Counted from the first letter of the stretch, positions 1 to 10,237 are shown. The stretch: DNA of 41,449 nt from Prochlorococcus sp. AG-363-O16 (GCA_003280095.1 QCGA01000012.1:1-41449); one strand, 5' to 3'. Made by a program: numbers and translations. The notes: generated by a model not told the origin, from the sequence alone.

Positions 1-441
1 CTCACCTTCGTAAGGAATAGAAAGAATTTCCATTCCTTGCATCTGCGCACAAGGAGTGTAATAGCCAAATGTAGGAGTAGTAGTCAAACAAAGGTCACCT
101 CTATCAGCATAAGAATGGAAAATTGCATGAATTGCAGCATCGACACCGTTAAATAAACCTATCTGCGTTTTTTGAAGAGGAACAATAGTTCCGCCTCGGC
201 TCAGATTGTCAACCACCGCCTGTTTTAAGCCATCATATTCCGGATAAATCGCAATTTGCTCTAAACAAAATCCTTTTAAAGCATCAAGAACACGTGGACT
301 TGGTCCAATTGTATTTTCATTGAAATCAAGACGCAGGAGATTACGCCTACCCTCCAAGGGAGCCTTATATTCATTCATCCCCTCCACCTCAACACGAGGG
401 CTAGGAGCGCCAGAAGGCAAAGGTAATCTTCGAGGTCTCAT
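1..441 (-). CDS. hisC: Class I/II aminotransferase, HisC-like (partial, N-terminal 147 codons)
   Basis: This is the N-terminal part of a PLP-dependent aminotransferase of the histidinol-phosphate aminotransferase type; the rest lies beyond the left edge. The reading frame is open from the ATG at 441 to base 1. It shows the family signature LDFNENTIGPSPRVLDAL near residues 40-57, then IYPEYDGLKQAV, which matches the HisC pattern of a substrate-binding N-terminal segment followed by the Y-P-D/E-Y block. A residue stretch rich in Pro and Arg precedes it. The start ATG shares its A with the TGA stop of argS, so the two are probably translated as a pair. The exact substrate (histidinol phosphate or another amino donor) cannot be fixed without the catalytic half; picocyanobacteria carry more than one HisC-like paralogue. 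Confidence 0.85.
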   Translation of the reverse strand, partial: MRPRRLPLPSGAPSPRVEVEGMNEYKAPLEGRRNLLRLDFNENTIGPSPRVLDALKGFCLEQIAIYPEYDGLKQAVVDNLSRGGTIVPLQKTQIGLFNGVDAAIHAIFHSYADRGDLCLTTTPTFGYYTPCAQMQGMEILSIPYEGE

Positions 442-2249
442 CACATACGCTCCAAAGTAGCTATTCCCAACAACTTCAGACCTAATTTAAGGGTATCTGC
501 TGTAAGACGACAGAGTCTGAGTCGACTATCTCTAAATGATTGATCTGCCTTTAATACTGGTAATTGATCATAAAAACGATTAAATATTTGACTAAGTTCA
601 AACAAATAACTGCAAAGACGATTCGGCAAAAGCTCTTCCTCAACTTCCAAAATCACGTCGTCAAATTTCAACAAATGTCTTATCAAATTCCATTCTTGTG
701 GCTCACTAAAAGTACATTGATCCATACTTTTACTCAAATCTCCTCCTTTTCGGGCAATTCCCGAGATCCTGACTAAGGCGTAGAGTAAATAAGGCGCCGT
801 ATTACCTTGTAAAGCCAACATTTTATCAAAACTAAACTGATAATTAGTTACTCTATTTTGACTTAAGTCAGCATATTTAACAGCTCCAAGTCCAACAGTA
901 TTTGCAACATTTTGAATAAAAGCATCCTCCTCCTCCCTGCCTTCCTCTTTTAGACGAGTACAAAGATCCGAGTGAGCACGAGCAACAGCCTCATCTAACA
1001 AATCCCGCAACCTTACAGTTTCACCAGATCGAGTTTTGAGTTTTTTCCCATCTTCCCCTAATACCAAACCAAAAGGGACATGTTCAACACGTGTGCCAGA
1101 AGGGATCCAACCCGCTCGTGAGGCGACTTGAAAAACACCCATGAAATGGTTGGCCTGACCAGAATCAGTTACATAAATCACCCGTGAAGCCCCATCACCT
1201 TTGGGACTACTTGTAAAGCGATAACGAATTGCAGCCAGATCAGTTGTCGCATAATTGAAACCTCCATCAGTCTTCTGAACTATGACGGGAAGAGGCTTGC
1301 CATCTTTACCAACTACATCTTCTAGAAACACACATTTTGCACCATCGTCGCTCACTAACAACCCAGAGGCATCTAGATCTTCCACAACTTTACCAAGATA
1401 GTGATTGTAAAACGATTCGCCTCTTTCTGTGAGCGATATGTCCAGGCGATCATAAATTTTTTGAAACTCGTGTCGAGATTGCTCACAAAACAATGTCCAT
1501 GCCTTAAGAGCTATTTGATCTCCGCTCTGGAGTTTCACAACCTCTTGTCTAGATTTAACTTGAAAGCTCGTATCATCGTCAAAACGCTTCTTTGACTCTC
1601 TGTAAAAAGCTACTAGATCACCCAAATCGAAAACCGCACTTGTCTCTAAAGCCTGTGGGGCAACTTCCTTCAAATGAGTAATCAACATTCCAAATTGAGT
1701 TCCCCAATCACCCACATGATTTAAACGCAAAACGTGATATCCACGGAATTCAAAAATTCTTGCAATAGAGTCACCAATAATGGTTGATCGAAGATGACCA
1801 ACATGCATTTCCTTGGCGATATTAGGACTCGAGAAATCAACTATCACTAAAGGTTCATGGCCAATATCTCCTCCCTTCTGCAAAGGGACACCAAGTCGAG
1901 GGTCTTCTAAACGAGCATAAAATTCATCCATTAAACAATCAGCACGCACCGTGAGATTGATAAAACCTGGTCCAGCAATCTCTGGTTGATCGCAGATTTT
2001 TAGAAACTCCGCATTCATATTGAGTTGATCAACAATTGCCACTGCAATTGCTTTGGGTGATCTTTTCAAAGCCTTCGCCAATGTCAAAGCACAATTAATC
2101 TGAAAGTCTCCAAACTCAGGCTTACTAGCTGGCGCTAAGGAAGGGTCAAACAGCGATTTAAAATCTCGAGTATTACCTGCAGCTTCAGGGAATGCCCTTT
2201 GGAGTGCCTCTCGTATTAAAGGTTGTATGGCTCTTGAAAGACTACGCAT
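441..2249 (-). CDS. argS: Arginyl-tRNA synthetase
   Basis: Class I aminoacyl-tRNA synthetase that charges tRNA-Arg in the cytoplasm. The 602-residue product has the usual family length and order: an N-terminal Add1-type domain (about 1-115), the catalytic Rossmann fold with the HIGH-type motif HVGH at 149-152, the KMSKS-like loop seen as KKLKTRSG, and a C-terminal DALR anticodon-binding domain ending in GIATLERM. The ATG at 2249 is supported by the immediate start of the Add1-like domain. The stop codon overlaps the start of the downstream aminotransferase by one base (TGATG), suggesting coupled translation. No truncation or unusual residues were seen. Confidence 0.97.
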   Translation of the reverse strand: MRSLSRAIQPLIREALQRAFPEAAGNTRDFKSLFDPSLAPASKPEFGDFQINCALTLAKALKRSPKAIAVAIVDQLNMNAEFLKICDQPEIAGPGFINLTVRADCLMDEFYARLEDPRLGVPLQKGGDIGHEPLVIVDFSSPNIAKEMHVGHLRSTIIGDSIARIFEFRGYHVLRLNHVGDWGTQFGMLITHLKEVAPQALETSAVFDLGDLVAFYRESKKRFDDDTSFQVKSRQEVVKLQSGDQIALKAWTLFCEQSRHEFQKIYDRLDISLTERGESFYNHYLGKVVEDLDASGLLVSDDGAKCVFLEDVVGKDGKPLPVIVQKTDGGFNYATTDLAAIRYRFTSSPKGDGASRVIYVTDSGQANHFMGVFQVASRAGWIPSGTRVEHVPFGLVLGEDGKKLKTRSGETVRLRDLLDEAVARAHSDLCTRLKEEGREEEDAFIQNVANTVGLGAVKYADLSQNRVTNYQFSFDKMLALQGNTAPYLLYALVRISGIARKGGDLSKSMDQCTFSEPQEWNLIRHLLKFDDVILEVEEELLPNRLCSYLFELSQIFNRFYDQLPVLKADQSFRDSRLRLCRLTADTLKLGLKLLGIATLERM

Positions 2250-2318
2250 AGAGAATGATGATTTTGAAAAAACAGCTGAGAAGAACTAATCCCCTCTAAT
2301 GGGTTAAACAAACTCCTA

Positions 2319-3203
2319 TCATGATCCAAGAGCTTGAAACCGCATACTGAAGTCCAGCCAAGAACTGCGAGTAATAGGTGCACTTGTAGAGATCAAATCA
2401 ACTCCTGCTTCGGCATAGGCCTTCAAAAACTTTGTCTCAACACCAGAAGCTTCAATTATGATTTGCCCCCCCCCACGACTAACACTCTCAGATGCTATCT
2501 GGCGCAAACGTGGAATAAGGACATGTAACTCCTCTGGAGAGAATTCATCTAAAAGGATTCCATCAGCTCCTGCAATCACAGCCTCCGTTGCTTGTGGAGA
2601 AGTCTCAGCCTCAACAATTATCCTCGTTGGCCAAGGTGAAGAGTCTCTAACAACTCGCAAGGCGGACTTAACCCCATCACACCATGCAAGATGATTCTCC
2701 TTCAACATTGCTGCATCATCAAGGCCTAAACGGTGGTTTTGACCTCCTCCACAACGAGTAGCATATTTTTCTAGTAAACGTAGACCGGGAGTCGTCTTCC
2801 TTGTGTCAACAAGCCGTGCATGAGTACCCTCCAACTCTGCAACCAATGCAGCTGTAGCAGTGGCTATACCTGATAACCGCATAGACAGATTCAATGCCGT
2901 ACGCTCCCCAGCAGCAAGACTTGCTGCTGGCCCCTCTAACTCTAAAAGCTTCTGACCAATACTGATTCGACTTCCATCAGCCACTAACAACTTAATCTGA
3001 ACACTTGGATCCAAACGACTAAAAATTCGCTCTACCAACTCACCTCCACAAAACACTCCTTGCTGCTTGGTAATCCAATAAGCACATCCTTGTCGACCAC
3101 GAAGAGCTGCCGAGGTCAAATCACCACGTCCTAGATCTTCATCTAACCACTCGTCTAAAAGGCGATTTAGCGCAGGAGCAAAAAGATCCACGACGCCTAA
3201 CAA
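2319..3203 (-). CDS. nadC: Nicotinate-nucleotide pyrophosphorylase (quinolinate phosphoribosyltransferase)
   Basis: Catalyses quinolinate + PRPP to nicotinate mononucleotide + CO2 in de novo NAD synthesis. The 294-residue protein has the family length. Visible signatures are EDLGRGDLTS near 22-31, RKTTPGLR at 135-142 (PRPP/quinolinate binding), GGGQNHR at 152-158, and MLKENH around 166-171. A run of nine C on the plus strand (2466-2474) encodes the RGGGQ turn near residue 246; the frame stays open through it. It lies in a leftward series with mnmE upstream and argS downstream but with gaps of 65-70 bases, so co-transcription is possible but not shown. Confidence 0.96.
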   Translation of the reverse strand: MLGVVDLFAPALNRLLDEWLDEDLGRGDLTSAALRGRQGCAYWITKQQGVFCGGELVERIFSRLDPSVQIKLLVADGSRISIGQKLLELEGPAASLAAGERTALNLSMRLSGIATATAALVAELEGTHARLVDTRKTTPGLRLLEKYATRCGGGQNHRLGLDDAAMLKENHLAWCDGVKSALRVVRDSSPWPTRIIVEAETSPQATEAVIAGADGILLDEFSPEELHVLIPRLRQIASESVSRGGGQIIIEASGVETKFLKAYAEAGVDLISTSAPITRSSWLDFSMRFQALGS

Positions 3204-3268
3204 GCAAAGGAATATAAGTTGAGCCTATGCAAAGAAGTGCCCACTAATCAAAATGTGAGTTACTTCTT

Positions 3269-4666
3269 CTACTTGCCAATACAAAACTTGGAGAAAACCC
3301 TATCGAGAATAGCCTCTGTAAGTTCCTCACCAGTAATTTCACCAAGACTATAAATTGCATCTCTTAAATCAATAGTCCAGAAATCCCAGGGTAATTTCTG
3401 CTCTACAAGTTTCTCTATTCTCTTCAACGCTACAACCGATCTAGACGCCAAATCTTTCTGCCTAGTGTTCAAAGCTAGTTGAACACCCTCCAATTCGGTA
3501 GCACCGCAAACCTCTAAAAATGCGTTCACCAACTCGGACTCTCCCTTCCCTGTTAAGGCACTAATCCGAATCACTGGATGTAATAAGGATGTGATGTTAA
3601 AAGCAACATTGTCTGTTAGTGGAGGCTCAATATCTGCTTTGTTGCCCACTACCAGTTGAGGAACATCACTCGGAATCTCATCTAAAAGTTCTGCATCTGC
3701 AGCGGTCCAACCAATTGTGAGATCAAACATCAAGACCACTACATCTGCAGATAGCAGTGCCTTATAACTACGAGCGATCCCATGCTGCTCAACAGGGTCG
3801 TCAGTAGGGCGAATTCCAGCTGTATCAAGCAAAGTGACTGGGACTCCCTCCAGTACAAGCTCAGTTTCCAAAATATCTCTAGTTGTGCCCGGAAGATCAG
3901 TCACAATGGCTCTCTCAGAGCGACTAAACAGATTTAACAGCGAACTCTTACCTACGTTTGGTCTCCCTATTAAAGCCACCTTGAGACCATGACGAAACAA
4001 TTCCCCCCTCTCAGCATCTTTAATGAGTCGTTCGAGCGCTAAGCAAACCTGAGAAATTTTCCATGCCAATTCCACAGCACTAAGTTCAGGCAAGTCTTCT
4101 TCAAAATCAACACGAGCCTCAATTTCACTCAAATGATCCAATAAATGTTCCCGCAGTTCAGTGACACGCTTTTGGATCCCTCCATCAACTCCAGCCATCG
4201 CTAATTGAGCGGCTTTTCGCGTACGTGCAGCCACTAAATCGCAAATTGCCTCTGCCTGAGTCAGATCAAGACGTCCATTCAAAACAGCTCTCTGACTAAA
4301 TTCACCAGGCAAAGCGCGTCTCACTTCAGCTTGAGAAAGCACTAGTTCAAGAACCTGGTTAACAACAATTGCCCCCCCATGGCAATGGATCTCAACCACA
4401 TCCTCGCCAGTAAAACTGCGCGGTGCTTTCATAAATAAAACCAAAACCTCATCTATCCGGTCACGTCCTTGTGCATCCATCACATTTCCATAAAGCACAT
4501 GGTGACTTTCCCAAGCATGATTTCCAGGTATAGAAACCACATTGCTTGCAACAACTAAAGCCTTCGGCCCCGAAATCCGCAAGACAGCTATACCTCCTTG
4601 CCCTGGAGAAACGGCTGTCGCAATCGCAACAATTGTCTCCAAATCAGGATCAGACAAAGGCATCAA
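3269..4666 (-). CDS. mnmE: tRNA modification GTPase MnmE (TrmE)
   Basis: With MnmG it makes the 5-carboxymethylaminomethyl group at wobble U34 of tRNAs. The 465-residue product shows the N-terminal formyl-THF-binding domain (TIVAIATAVSPGQGGIAVLR, about 11-30; GEDVVEIHCHGG about 87-98), the helical domain, a G domain with G1 GRPNVGKS at 234-241 and G3 DTAG at 281-284, and the family-defining C-terminal CIGK with the catalytic Cys at 462. The start may be either of two adjacent Met codons (4666 or 4663). The 5' end is close to the divergent DUF2062 gene starting at 4727. Confidence 0.97.
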   Translation of the reverse strand: MMPLSDPDLETIVAIATAVSPGQGGIAVLRISGPKALVVASNVVSIPGNHAWESHHVLYGNVMDAQGRDRIDEVLVLFMKAPRSFTGEDVVEIHCHGGAIVVNQVLELVLSQAEVRRALPGEFSQRAVLNGRLDLTQAEAICDLVAARTRKAAQLAMAGVDGGIQKRVTELREHLLDHLSEIEARVDFEEDLPELSAVELAWKISQVCLALERLIKDAERGELFRHGLKVALIGRPNVGKSSLLNLFSRSERAIVTDLPGTTRDILETELVLEGVPVTLLDTAGIRPTDDPVEQHGIARSYKALLSADVVVLMFDLTIGWTAADAELLDEIPSDVPQLVVGNKADIEPPLTDNVAFNITSLLHPVIRISALTGKGESELVNAFLEVCGATELEGVQLALNTRQKDLASRSVVALKRIEKLVEQKLPWDFWTIDLRDAIYSLGEITGEELTEAILDRVFSKFCIGK

Positions 4667-4726
4667 AACTCAACTGAAAGGCCTTGTCTACGATCTAAGC
4701 AGCACCGGTGCTCCGAAGGATTCTCC

Positions 4727-5191
4727 ATGTTCCGCGACGCCAAACTTTTCATCCATCGGTGGCGCAAGTTTCTCGAATGGCTATGGCAACAGAATGGCAC
4801 ACCAGGGCAACTTGCAAGAGGTCTTGCTTCAGGTGTATTCAGTGGTTGCTTCCCCTTTTTCGGTGTACAAACATTAATAGGCATAGCACTCGCAAGAATA
4901 ATAAAGGGCAATGTCCTACTGGCAGCTGTAGGCACCTGGATTAGCAATCCAATTACCTATGTACCTATCTACTGGCTAAATTACAAGCTGGGGTGCTGCT
5001 TTTTAGGACATCGGGAAACCATACCTAATCTAGAATTAATAACATTAGATGGATTTATAAGAGAGGGGTGGTTATTTACTAGTCGAATACTAATAGGTTC
5101 AACATTCACTGGATCTATTGCAGCATTATTGACATTCTTATTTGCGTATCTAATTCTTAAAAGAAAAGCAAGATTTCGACGACGGAATTAA
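4727..5191 (+). CDS. DUF2062 family small membrane protein
   Basis: A 154-residue protein of the DUF2062 family, found widely in bacteria and of unknown biochemical function. The family core is visible as TPGQLARGLASGVFSG followed by FPFFGVQTLIGI and the SNPITYVPIYW segment; hydrophobic stretches around residues 30-60, 65-85 and 115-145 predict two to three membrane spans. The ATG at 4727 is preferred over an upstream in-frame Met at 4598, because a GAAGGA ribosome-binding site sits six bases before it and the upstream extension lies inside the oppositely oriented mnmE. It is convergent with spoT. Function is not assigned. Confidence 0.85.
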   Translation: MFRDAKLFIHRWRKFLEWLWQQNGTPGQLARGLASGVFSGCFPFFGVQTLIGIALARIIKGNVLLAAVGTWISNPITYVPIYWLNYKLGCCFLGHRETIPNLELITLDGFIREGWLFTSRILIGSTFTGSIAALLTFLFAYLILKRKARFRRRN

Positions 5192-5256
5192 GTAATTGAT
5201 CAATATTGCCTATACATAAATTGGTAGTAATTACTATGCAAATACTAATTTGCAGA

Positions 5257-7584
5257 TCAACCTAAACCAACACGAGCTATATCAAGAACGTCAGCCATAG
5301 ATCGGATTTGCTCTATGGTTAAAGCCAACTGCTCTGCATTACTAAATTCGACCCGCAACTGAATACATGCAGGCTTACCGTAAGCTGTCTTGACATTCGC
5401 ATCACTTACATTAATACTTCCATCCGAAAGACGCATCAAAATATCTTTTAAGATCCCAACCCGATCTATCACTTCTATACGAAGCTGAACAGGGAATCTA
5501 TTCTCACGAAGAGCAGAATCTTTGTTCCAATCAACTGGTAATCTCCTCTCAGTAGGTATTGATATTACGTTATTGCATTCTTGACGGTGAATGGTTATTC
5601 CATGATTACCTAAAGCAACAGTGCCGACTATGCGTTCGCCTGGTAGTGGGCTACAACAACCTCCCAATCGATAATCTAAACCTTCCAACCCAAGTATAGG
5701 AGTACCACTAGAGACAGCTGTAGTCACATTGGAGTCTGCTTGAGATGTCAACTGCTTCGCCACCTCTGCATTACTTGGTGATTTCTCCGCAGCAAAAGTT
5801 TGCAAGCGAATTTCCTCTCGCAATCGATTAAGCACTTGCTGCAAGGTCACTCCTCCAAAACCCAATGCGGCCAATAAGTCTTCTGTTAATTGGAAGTTAC
5901 AACGCTCTGCGACCCTGGTCATAGCATCACTATTCAGCAATGCATCAAAACCATTACGTCCAAGCTCTTTCTCCAATAAATCCTTACCACGTCGAATTGT
6001 TTCATCACGGTGACTACGTTTATACCACTGACGAATACGATTACGAGCTGTAGGGGTGGCCACAAAATTCAACCAGTCCAAACTGGGGTGTGCAGTTTTG
6101 TTGGTAAGAACTTCAACGAAATCGCCGTTTCTAAGTAAAGTCGAAAGGGGGCAAAGGCGATCATTGATTCGTATCCCATGGCAATGATTTCCCACTTCTG
6201 AATGAATCCGATATGCAAAATCTACTGGCGTTGAGCCTTTACGAAGGCCCACTACATCCCCCTTGGGTGTAAAAACAAAGACTTCTTCGTCAAATAAATC
6301 CTCCTTTATCGAAGCCAGGTAATCGTTATGGTCATCATTACCTCCTTCTTGTTGCCATTCAACTAATTGACGAAGCCAATTAAACCGCTCTGCGTCACCC
6401 GCCGCCGGAGACCCTCCCTCCTTATACTTCCAATGAGCAGCGATACCAAACTCAGCAACTCTATGCATTTCCAGAGTACGGATCTGAACTTCGATTGGAC
6501 GATGCCGACCAATAACGGCTGTATGCAAAGATTGATAACCATTAGGTTTTGGCAGTCCAATGTAATCCTTAAAGCGCCCAGGTATGGGCCTAAAAGTTTC
6601 ATGAACAACCGCCAATGCGCGATAACACGTCTCAACGTTTGGGGTAATAATCCGTAAAGCTGCAACATCATAAATTTCATGAAACTTCTTTTGTTGCCGT
6701 TGCATCTTGCCCCAAATCCCATAAAGATGTTTTGGGCGACCACTAACCTCACAGCTAGAAAGACCTACTTTAATTAATTGGCTTCTAAGTAACTTGACCG
6801 TTGTTTCCAATCGTTCTTCACGATCACTACGCTTCGTTGCAACTTGTTGTTGCATTTCACGAAAGGCATCTGGTTCGAGAAGCTTGAAAGCAAGATCCTC
6901 CAGTTCCCACTTGAATCGACCGATACCAAGTCGATTTGCTAGAGGAGCATAAATTTCCTTAGTTTCCCGAGCAATACGTTGCTGCTTATCTGCCTGAAGA
7001 GAGCTAATAGTACGCATGTTATGTAATCTGTCTGCAAGCTTTACGAGTACTACTCGAATATCACTTGCCATAGCTAAAAACATTTTTCGCAAATTCTCCG
7101 CCTGAGCTTCTGTGCGATTTGTAAAATGAATACCTCCTAACTTGGTCACACCTTCGACCAAGCCCCTTACCTCAGGGCCAAAATATCCCTCTAACTGATC
7201 TGGGGTTGCATCTGTATCCTCAACCACATCATGTAAAAAACCCGCTGCAATTACATGTGGACTAGCTCCAATTTCTCGAAGAAGATCGGCCACAGCAACT
7301 GGATGCACAATATATGGCTCGCCACTGGCCCGAAATTGTCCTTCATGAAGTTGAAAGGCCAAGTCAAACGAAGCTACCAATAATGCTTCCAGGTCAGTTG
7401 GACAGCTCTGTCCAATTCCTGGAGGTATTTTCTCAATGCACTTTTCTAACCAATCAGGAAGGGGTATACCGTAATCATCAACATTGCGTATGGGATGAGC
7501 ACGTAAATCAGGCAAATCACACTGCGTCACTCCACAAACCGTACCGGTCTGGGTCGAATTAAACGCAGAGGTTGCCTTTAGCAT
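5257..7584 (-). CDS. spoT: Bifunctional (p)ppGpp synthetase/hydrolase (RelA/SpoT family)
   Basis: Makes and degrades the alarmone (p)ppGpp in the stringent response. The 775-residue chain has the long-RSH layout: an HD hydrolase domain with YIVHP at 91-95 and HDVVEDT from 118, and KLADRLHNMRT; the synthetase domain with GRPKHLYGI and RFKDYIGLPKPNGYQSLHT; a TGS domain beginning around EEVFVFTPKGDVVGLRKG; a conserved-Cys segment with RLGGCCSPLPG; and a C-terminal ACT domain ending at LDIARVGLG. Since HD residues are intact, hydrolase activity is expected, as for the single bifunctional Rel of cyanobacteria. It is divergent from the ABC ATPase gene, with 55 bases between the likely starts. Confidence 0.96.
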   Translation of the reverse strand: MLKATSAFNSTQTGTVCGVTQCDLPDLRAHPIRNVDDYGIPLPDWLEKCIEKIPPGIGQSCPTDLEALLVASFDLAFQLHEGQFRASGEPYIVHPVAVADLLREIGASPHVIAAGFLHDVVEDTDATPDQLEGYFGPEVRGLVEGVTKLGGIHFTNRTEAQAENLRKMFLAMASDIRVVLVKLADRLHNMRTISSLQADKQQRIARETKEIYAPLANRLGIGRFKWELEDLAFKLLEPDAFREMQQQVATKRSDREERLETTVKLLRSQLIKVGLSSCEVSGRPKHLYGIWGKMQRQQKKFHEIYDVAALRIITPNVETCYRALAVVHETFRPIPGRFKDYIGLPKPNGYQSLHTAVIGRHRPIEVQIRTLEMHRVAEFGIAAHWKYKEGGSPAAGDAERFNWLRQLVEWQQEGGNDDHNDYLASIKEDLFDEEVFVFTPKGDVVGLRKGSTPVDFAYRIHSEVGNHCHGIRINDRLCPLSTLLRNGDFVEVLTNKTAHPSLDWLNFVATPTARNRIRQWYKRSHRDETIRRGKDLLEKELGRNGFDALLNSDAMTRVAERCNFQLTEDLLAALGFGGVTLQQVLNRLREEIRLQTFAAEKSPSNAEVAKQLTSQADSNVTTAVSSGTPILGLEGLDYRLGGCCSPLPGERIVGTVALGNHGITIHRQECNNVISIPTERRLPVDWNKDSALRENRFPVQLRIEVIDRVGILKDILMRLSDGSINVSDANVKTAYGKPACIQLRVEFSNAEQLALTIEQIRSMADVLDIARVGLG

Positions 7585-7639
7585 CCAACGCAGCGAATTA
7601 ACCCATGCTATTCAGACCTAAGAACCTTTGCTACATCAA

Positions 7640-9241
7640 ATGCCGAATTCTTCAGGACCAATACTGAAGATAGATCACATGCAAATGCGATATCCGCGCA
7701 GTCATCACTGGGCATTGGATGGGCTGAGCCTGTCAGTTAAGGCAGGAGAACGCATTGCGCTTGTCGGACCATCCGGATCCGGGAAAAGCAGTATTGCAAA
7801 AACAATTTTGCAGCTTCTGCCAAGTGGAAGCATCTGTAAAGGAGAGTTGTTGTTGATGGGACAAGATCCCAGAAAACTTGTTCCCACAAAGCTCAGACAA
7901 TTTCGAAGTCAAGCCGTAGGTCTAATTTTTCAGGATCCAATGACTCGACTGAATCCTCTAATGAGCATTGGTGAACATCTCCTGGACACTCTGAAAGGTC
8001 ATCAACCAAAAACCTCCCGAAAATGGCGTAAAGACCGTGCCGAAACACTGCTGGCACGTGTGAAGCTCGATCACGCTCGCTTTAGTGCTTATCCCCATGA
8101 ATTAAGTGGTGGCATGCGACAACGGCTAGCAATTGCTTTGGCAATTGCTCACAATCCACCTTTAATAATTGCTGACGAACCTACTACCAGTCTCGATGTT
8201 GTAGTGGCCGACCAAATCATGAGTGAACTAACAAATCTCTGTGATGAGCTCAACAGTGCGCTTATATTAATCAGTCATGATTTATCACTGACTGGACGTT
8301 GGTGCAAAAACACTGCAATTATCGATCACGGTCAAGTTATTGAGCAAGGAACAAGTTCCGACTTATTAAGGAATCCCAAATCACTATTAGGGAAAAAACT
8401 ACTTCATGCAGCACGTTCTCTAGAGGGAGACATATCTCCACCTAAACCAAATAGAAAAATTGTTTTAGAAGTAGAAAATTTACGTTGCTGGCATTCACAA
8501 CCAGGCTTACCCTGGCATAACAATTGGCTCAAGACAATTGATAGCGTAAGTTTTCAACTGCTTGAAGGTGAATGTCTAGGTGTTGTTGGAACTTCGGGAT
8601 GCGGAAAGAGCACATTATGTAGGTCATTAATTGGACTTTCAAAAATCAGAGGAGGAAGGGTGATACTCAAAGGTGAAAACCTATTAAATCTCAAAGGAAA
8701 TAAATTAAAAAAAGCTCAGAAATCCTTGCAAATGGTTTTTCAAGATCCTCTTGCTTGTTTAAACCCAAAAATGACCGTAAAAGATGCAATCTCTGACCCA
8801 ATACTTATACACGAACAAACGACTATTTCACTAGCATATGAAAGATCTAGAGAACTTTTAGCTCAAGTAGGACTAAATCCAGCTGAAGAATTTCAGAACC
8901 GCTTACCAAGAGAGCTTTCTGGTGGGCAACAACAAAGAGTTGCTATTGCTAGAGCCATTGCTCTTAAGCCGAAAGTCCTAATTTGTGATGAAAGCATAAG
9001 TATGTTAGATGCAGAAATTCAATCTGAAATTCTCATGCTATTGAGAGAATTGCAAAGTAATTTGGGTTTGGCTATATTATTTGTCACTCATGACCTTAAG
9101 GTTGCAGCAGGTTTTTGTCATAAAATCCTAGTTCTTGATCAAGGCAAAGTTATCGAAAAAGGACCTGCAAATGATCTTTTTAATTCACCAAAGACAAAAA
9201 TAACAAAATTATTCTCACAGACATGTCCGAGATTGCCTTGA
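7640..9241 (+). CDS. Duplicated ABC transporter ATPase (dipeptide/oligopeptide type, DppD-DppF fusion)
   Basis: A single polypeptide of 533 residues carrying two ABC ATPase domains, as in GsiA/DdpDF-like proteins that energise uptake of peptides, glutathione or nickel-type substrates. Domain 1 has Walker A GPSGSGKS at 43-50, signature LSGGMRQR and Walker B LIIADEPTTSLD; domain 2 has GTSGCGKST, LSGGQQQR and VLICDESISMLD. In the second Walker B the usual P after DE is S (DES), a modest deviation. The start could be TTG at 7628, but ATG at 7640 is more natural. No permease or substrate-binding gene is adjacent, so its membrane partner must be elsewhere. Substrate is not assigned. Confidence 0.9.
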   Translation: MPNSSGPILKIDHMQMRYPRSHHWALDGLSLSVKAGERIALVGPSGSGKSSIAKTILQLLPSGSICKGELLLMGQDPRKLVPTKLRQFRSQAVGLIFQDPMTRLNPLMSIGEHLLDTLKGHQPKTSRKWRKDRAETLLARVKLDHARFSAYPHELSGGMRQRLAIALAIAHNPPLIIADEPTTSLDVVVADQIMSELTNLCDELNSALILISHDLSLTGRWCKNTAIIDHGQVIEQGTSSDLLRNPKSLLGKKLLHAARSLEGDISPPKPNRKIVLEVENLRCWHSQPGLPWHNNWLKTIDSVSFQLLEGECLGVVGTSGCGKSTLCRSLIGLSKIRGGRVILKGENLLNLKGNKLKKAQKSLQMVFQDPLACLNPKMTVKDAISDPILIHEQTTISLAYERSRELLAQVGLNPAEEFQNRLPRELSGGQQQRVAIARAIALKPKVLICDESISMLDAEIQSEILMLLRELQSNLGLAILFVTHDLKVAAGFCHKILVLDQGKVIEKGPANDLFNSPKTKITKLFSQTCPRLP

Positions 9242-9262
9242 GTTAATCGACTAAATTTTTCA

Positions 9263-10237
9263 TTAAACCCTACTCTTCAAAAGATGTAGAAGACGCTGAA
9301 ATTTTCCTGGTAATTGTGCCTCAAACTTCATTCTTTCGCCTGTAATCGGATGATTCAGTCCTAGTTCTACTGCATGAAGAAGTTGACCCGTTAATTCCAT
9401 AGGGAGCTTTCGGCATCTGCTATATATTTGATCCCCTAGAATCGGATTACCAACATGTGCCGTATGAACACGAATTTGATGTGTCCTCCCAGTATCTAAT
9501 TTAAACCCCAATAAAGAATAATGACCAAAACGCTCTATTAATCTCCAATGAGTAACAGCTGAACGGCCCTGATCATCAGCAACTACAGCATACTTCTTAC
9601 GATCAATTGGATGTCTTCCTATAGGAGCAATAATCGTTCCAGTATCACCTTTTGGGGTACCATGCACAATAGCCAGATAGTTTCTAGATGCAACACGTCT
9701 TTGAATTTGATTCTGCAAATTAACCAATGCAATTTGTGTTTTAGCAACCACAATACAACCTGTTGTATCTTTATCTAGACGATGAACAATTCCAGGTCGG
9801 AGCTTACCACTAATACCAGGCAAGTTAGGGCAATGATGCAACAAACCATTAACCAATGTGCCGCTACGATTGCCAGGTGCAGGATGCACAGTTAGGCCTG
9901 CAGGTTTATTAATAACAATCAGATATTCATCTTCAAAAAGTACATCTAAATCCATCTTTTCTGGCCGCAAATAAGGTAGTGGTTCAGGCGGAGGCAGCCA
10001 AAATTGGACTTCATCTCCATTTCGCAAAGGAGTTTTCGCTCGACCCTGTATTCCATTCACACGAACCAAACCAGCATCTATGCATTTCTGGATACGCGCA
10101 CGACTCTGCTCAGCCCTCTGACTTACTAGCCACCTATCCAACCTCATAGGTAATGGGTTGCAATAAATCAATCTCAATAGCTCACCGTCCCCTTCTCCAA
10201 ATTGCGGTTGGGTCATCTCATGTTCACTAGTTGTCAT
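9263..10237 (-). CDS. rluD: 23S rRNA pseudouridine synthase, RluD family
   Basis: Isomerises uridines to pseudouridine in large-subunit rRNA. The 324 residues comprise an N-terminal S4 RNA-binding domain (about 31-85, MRLDRWLVSQ), then the RluA/RluD catalytic domain with NKPAGLTVHPA and the catalytic Asp in HRLDKDTTG (D155), and GRTHQIRVH near the C-terminus. The combination of S4 plus RluA-type domain fits RluD (E. coli positions 1911/1915/1917) better than RluA, but the exact target is inferred. Its ATG overlaps the TGA of rbgA (ATGA), so the two ribosome-assembly genes are translationally coupled. Confidence 0.93.
   Translation of the reverse strand: MTTSEHEMTQPQFGEGDGELLRLIYCNPLPMRLDRWLVSQRAEQSRARIQKCIDAGLVRVNGIQGRAKTPLRNGDEVQFWLPPPEPLPYLRPEKMDLDVLFEDEYLIVINKPAGLTVHPAPGNRSGTLVNGLLHHCPNLPGISGKLRPGIVHRLDKDTTGCIVVAKTQIALVNLQNQIQRRVASRNYLAIVHGTPKGDTGTIIAPIGRHPIDRKKYAVVADDQGRSAVTHWRLIERFGHYSLLGFKLDTGRTHQIRVHTAHVGNPILGDQIYSRCRKLPMELTGQLLHAVELGLNHPITGERMKFEAQLPGKFQRLLHLLKSRV

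Noticed and set aside
4663-4947. 94-codon minus-strand frame opposite the DUF2062 gene
   Set aside because: The DUF2062 frame has clear family motifs and a ribosome-binding site; this one has neither.
6363-6752. 129-codon minus-strand frame inside spoT
   Set aside because: Alternative frame of the conserved synthetase domain with no family resemblance.
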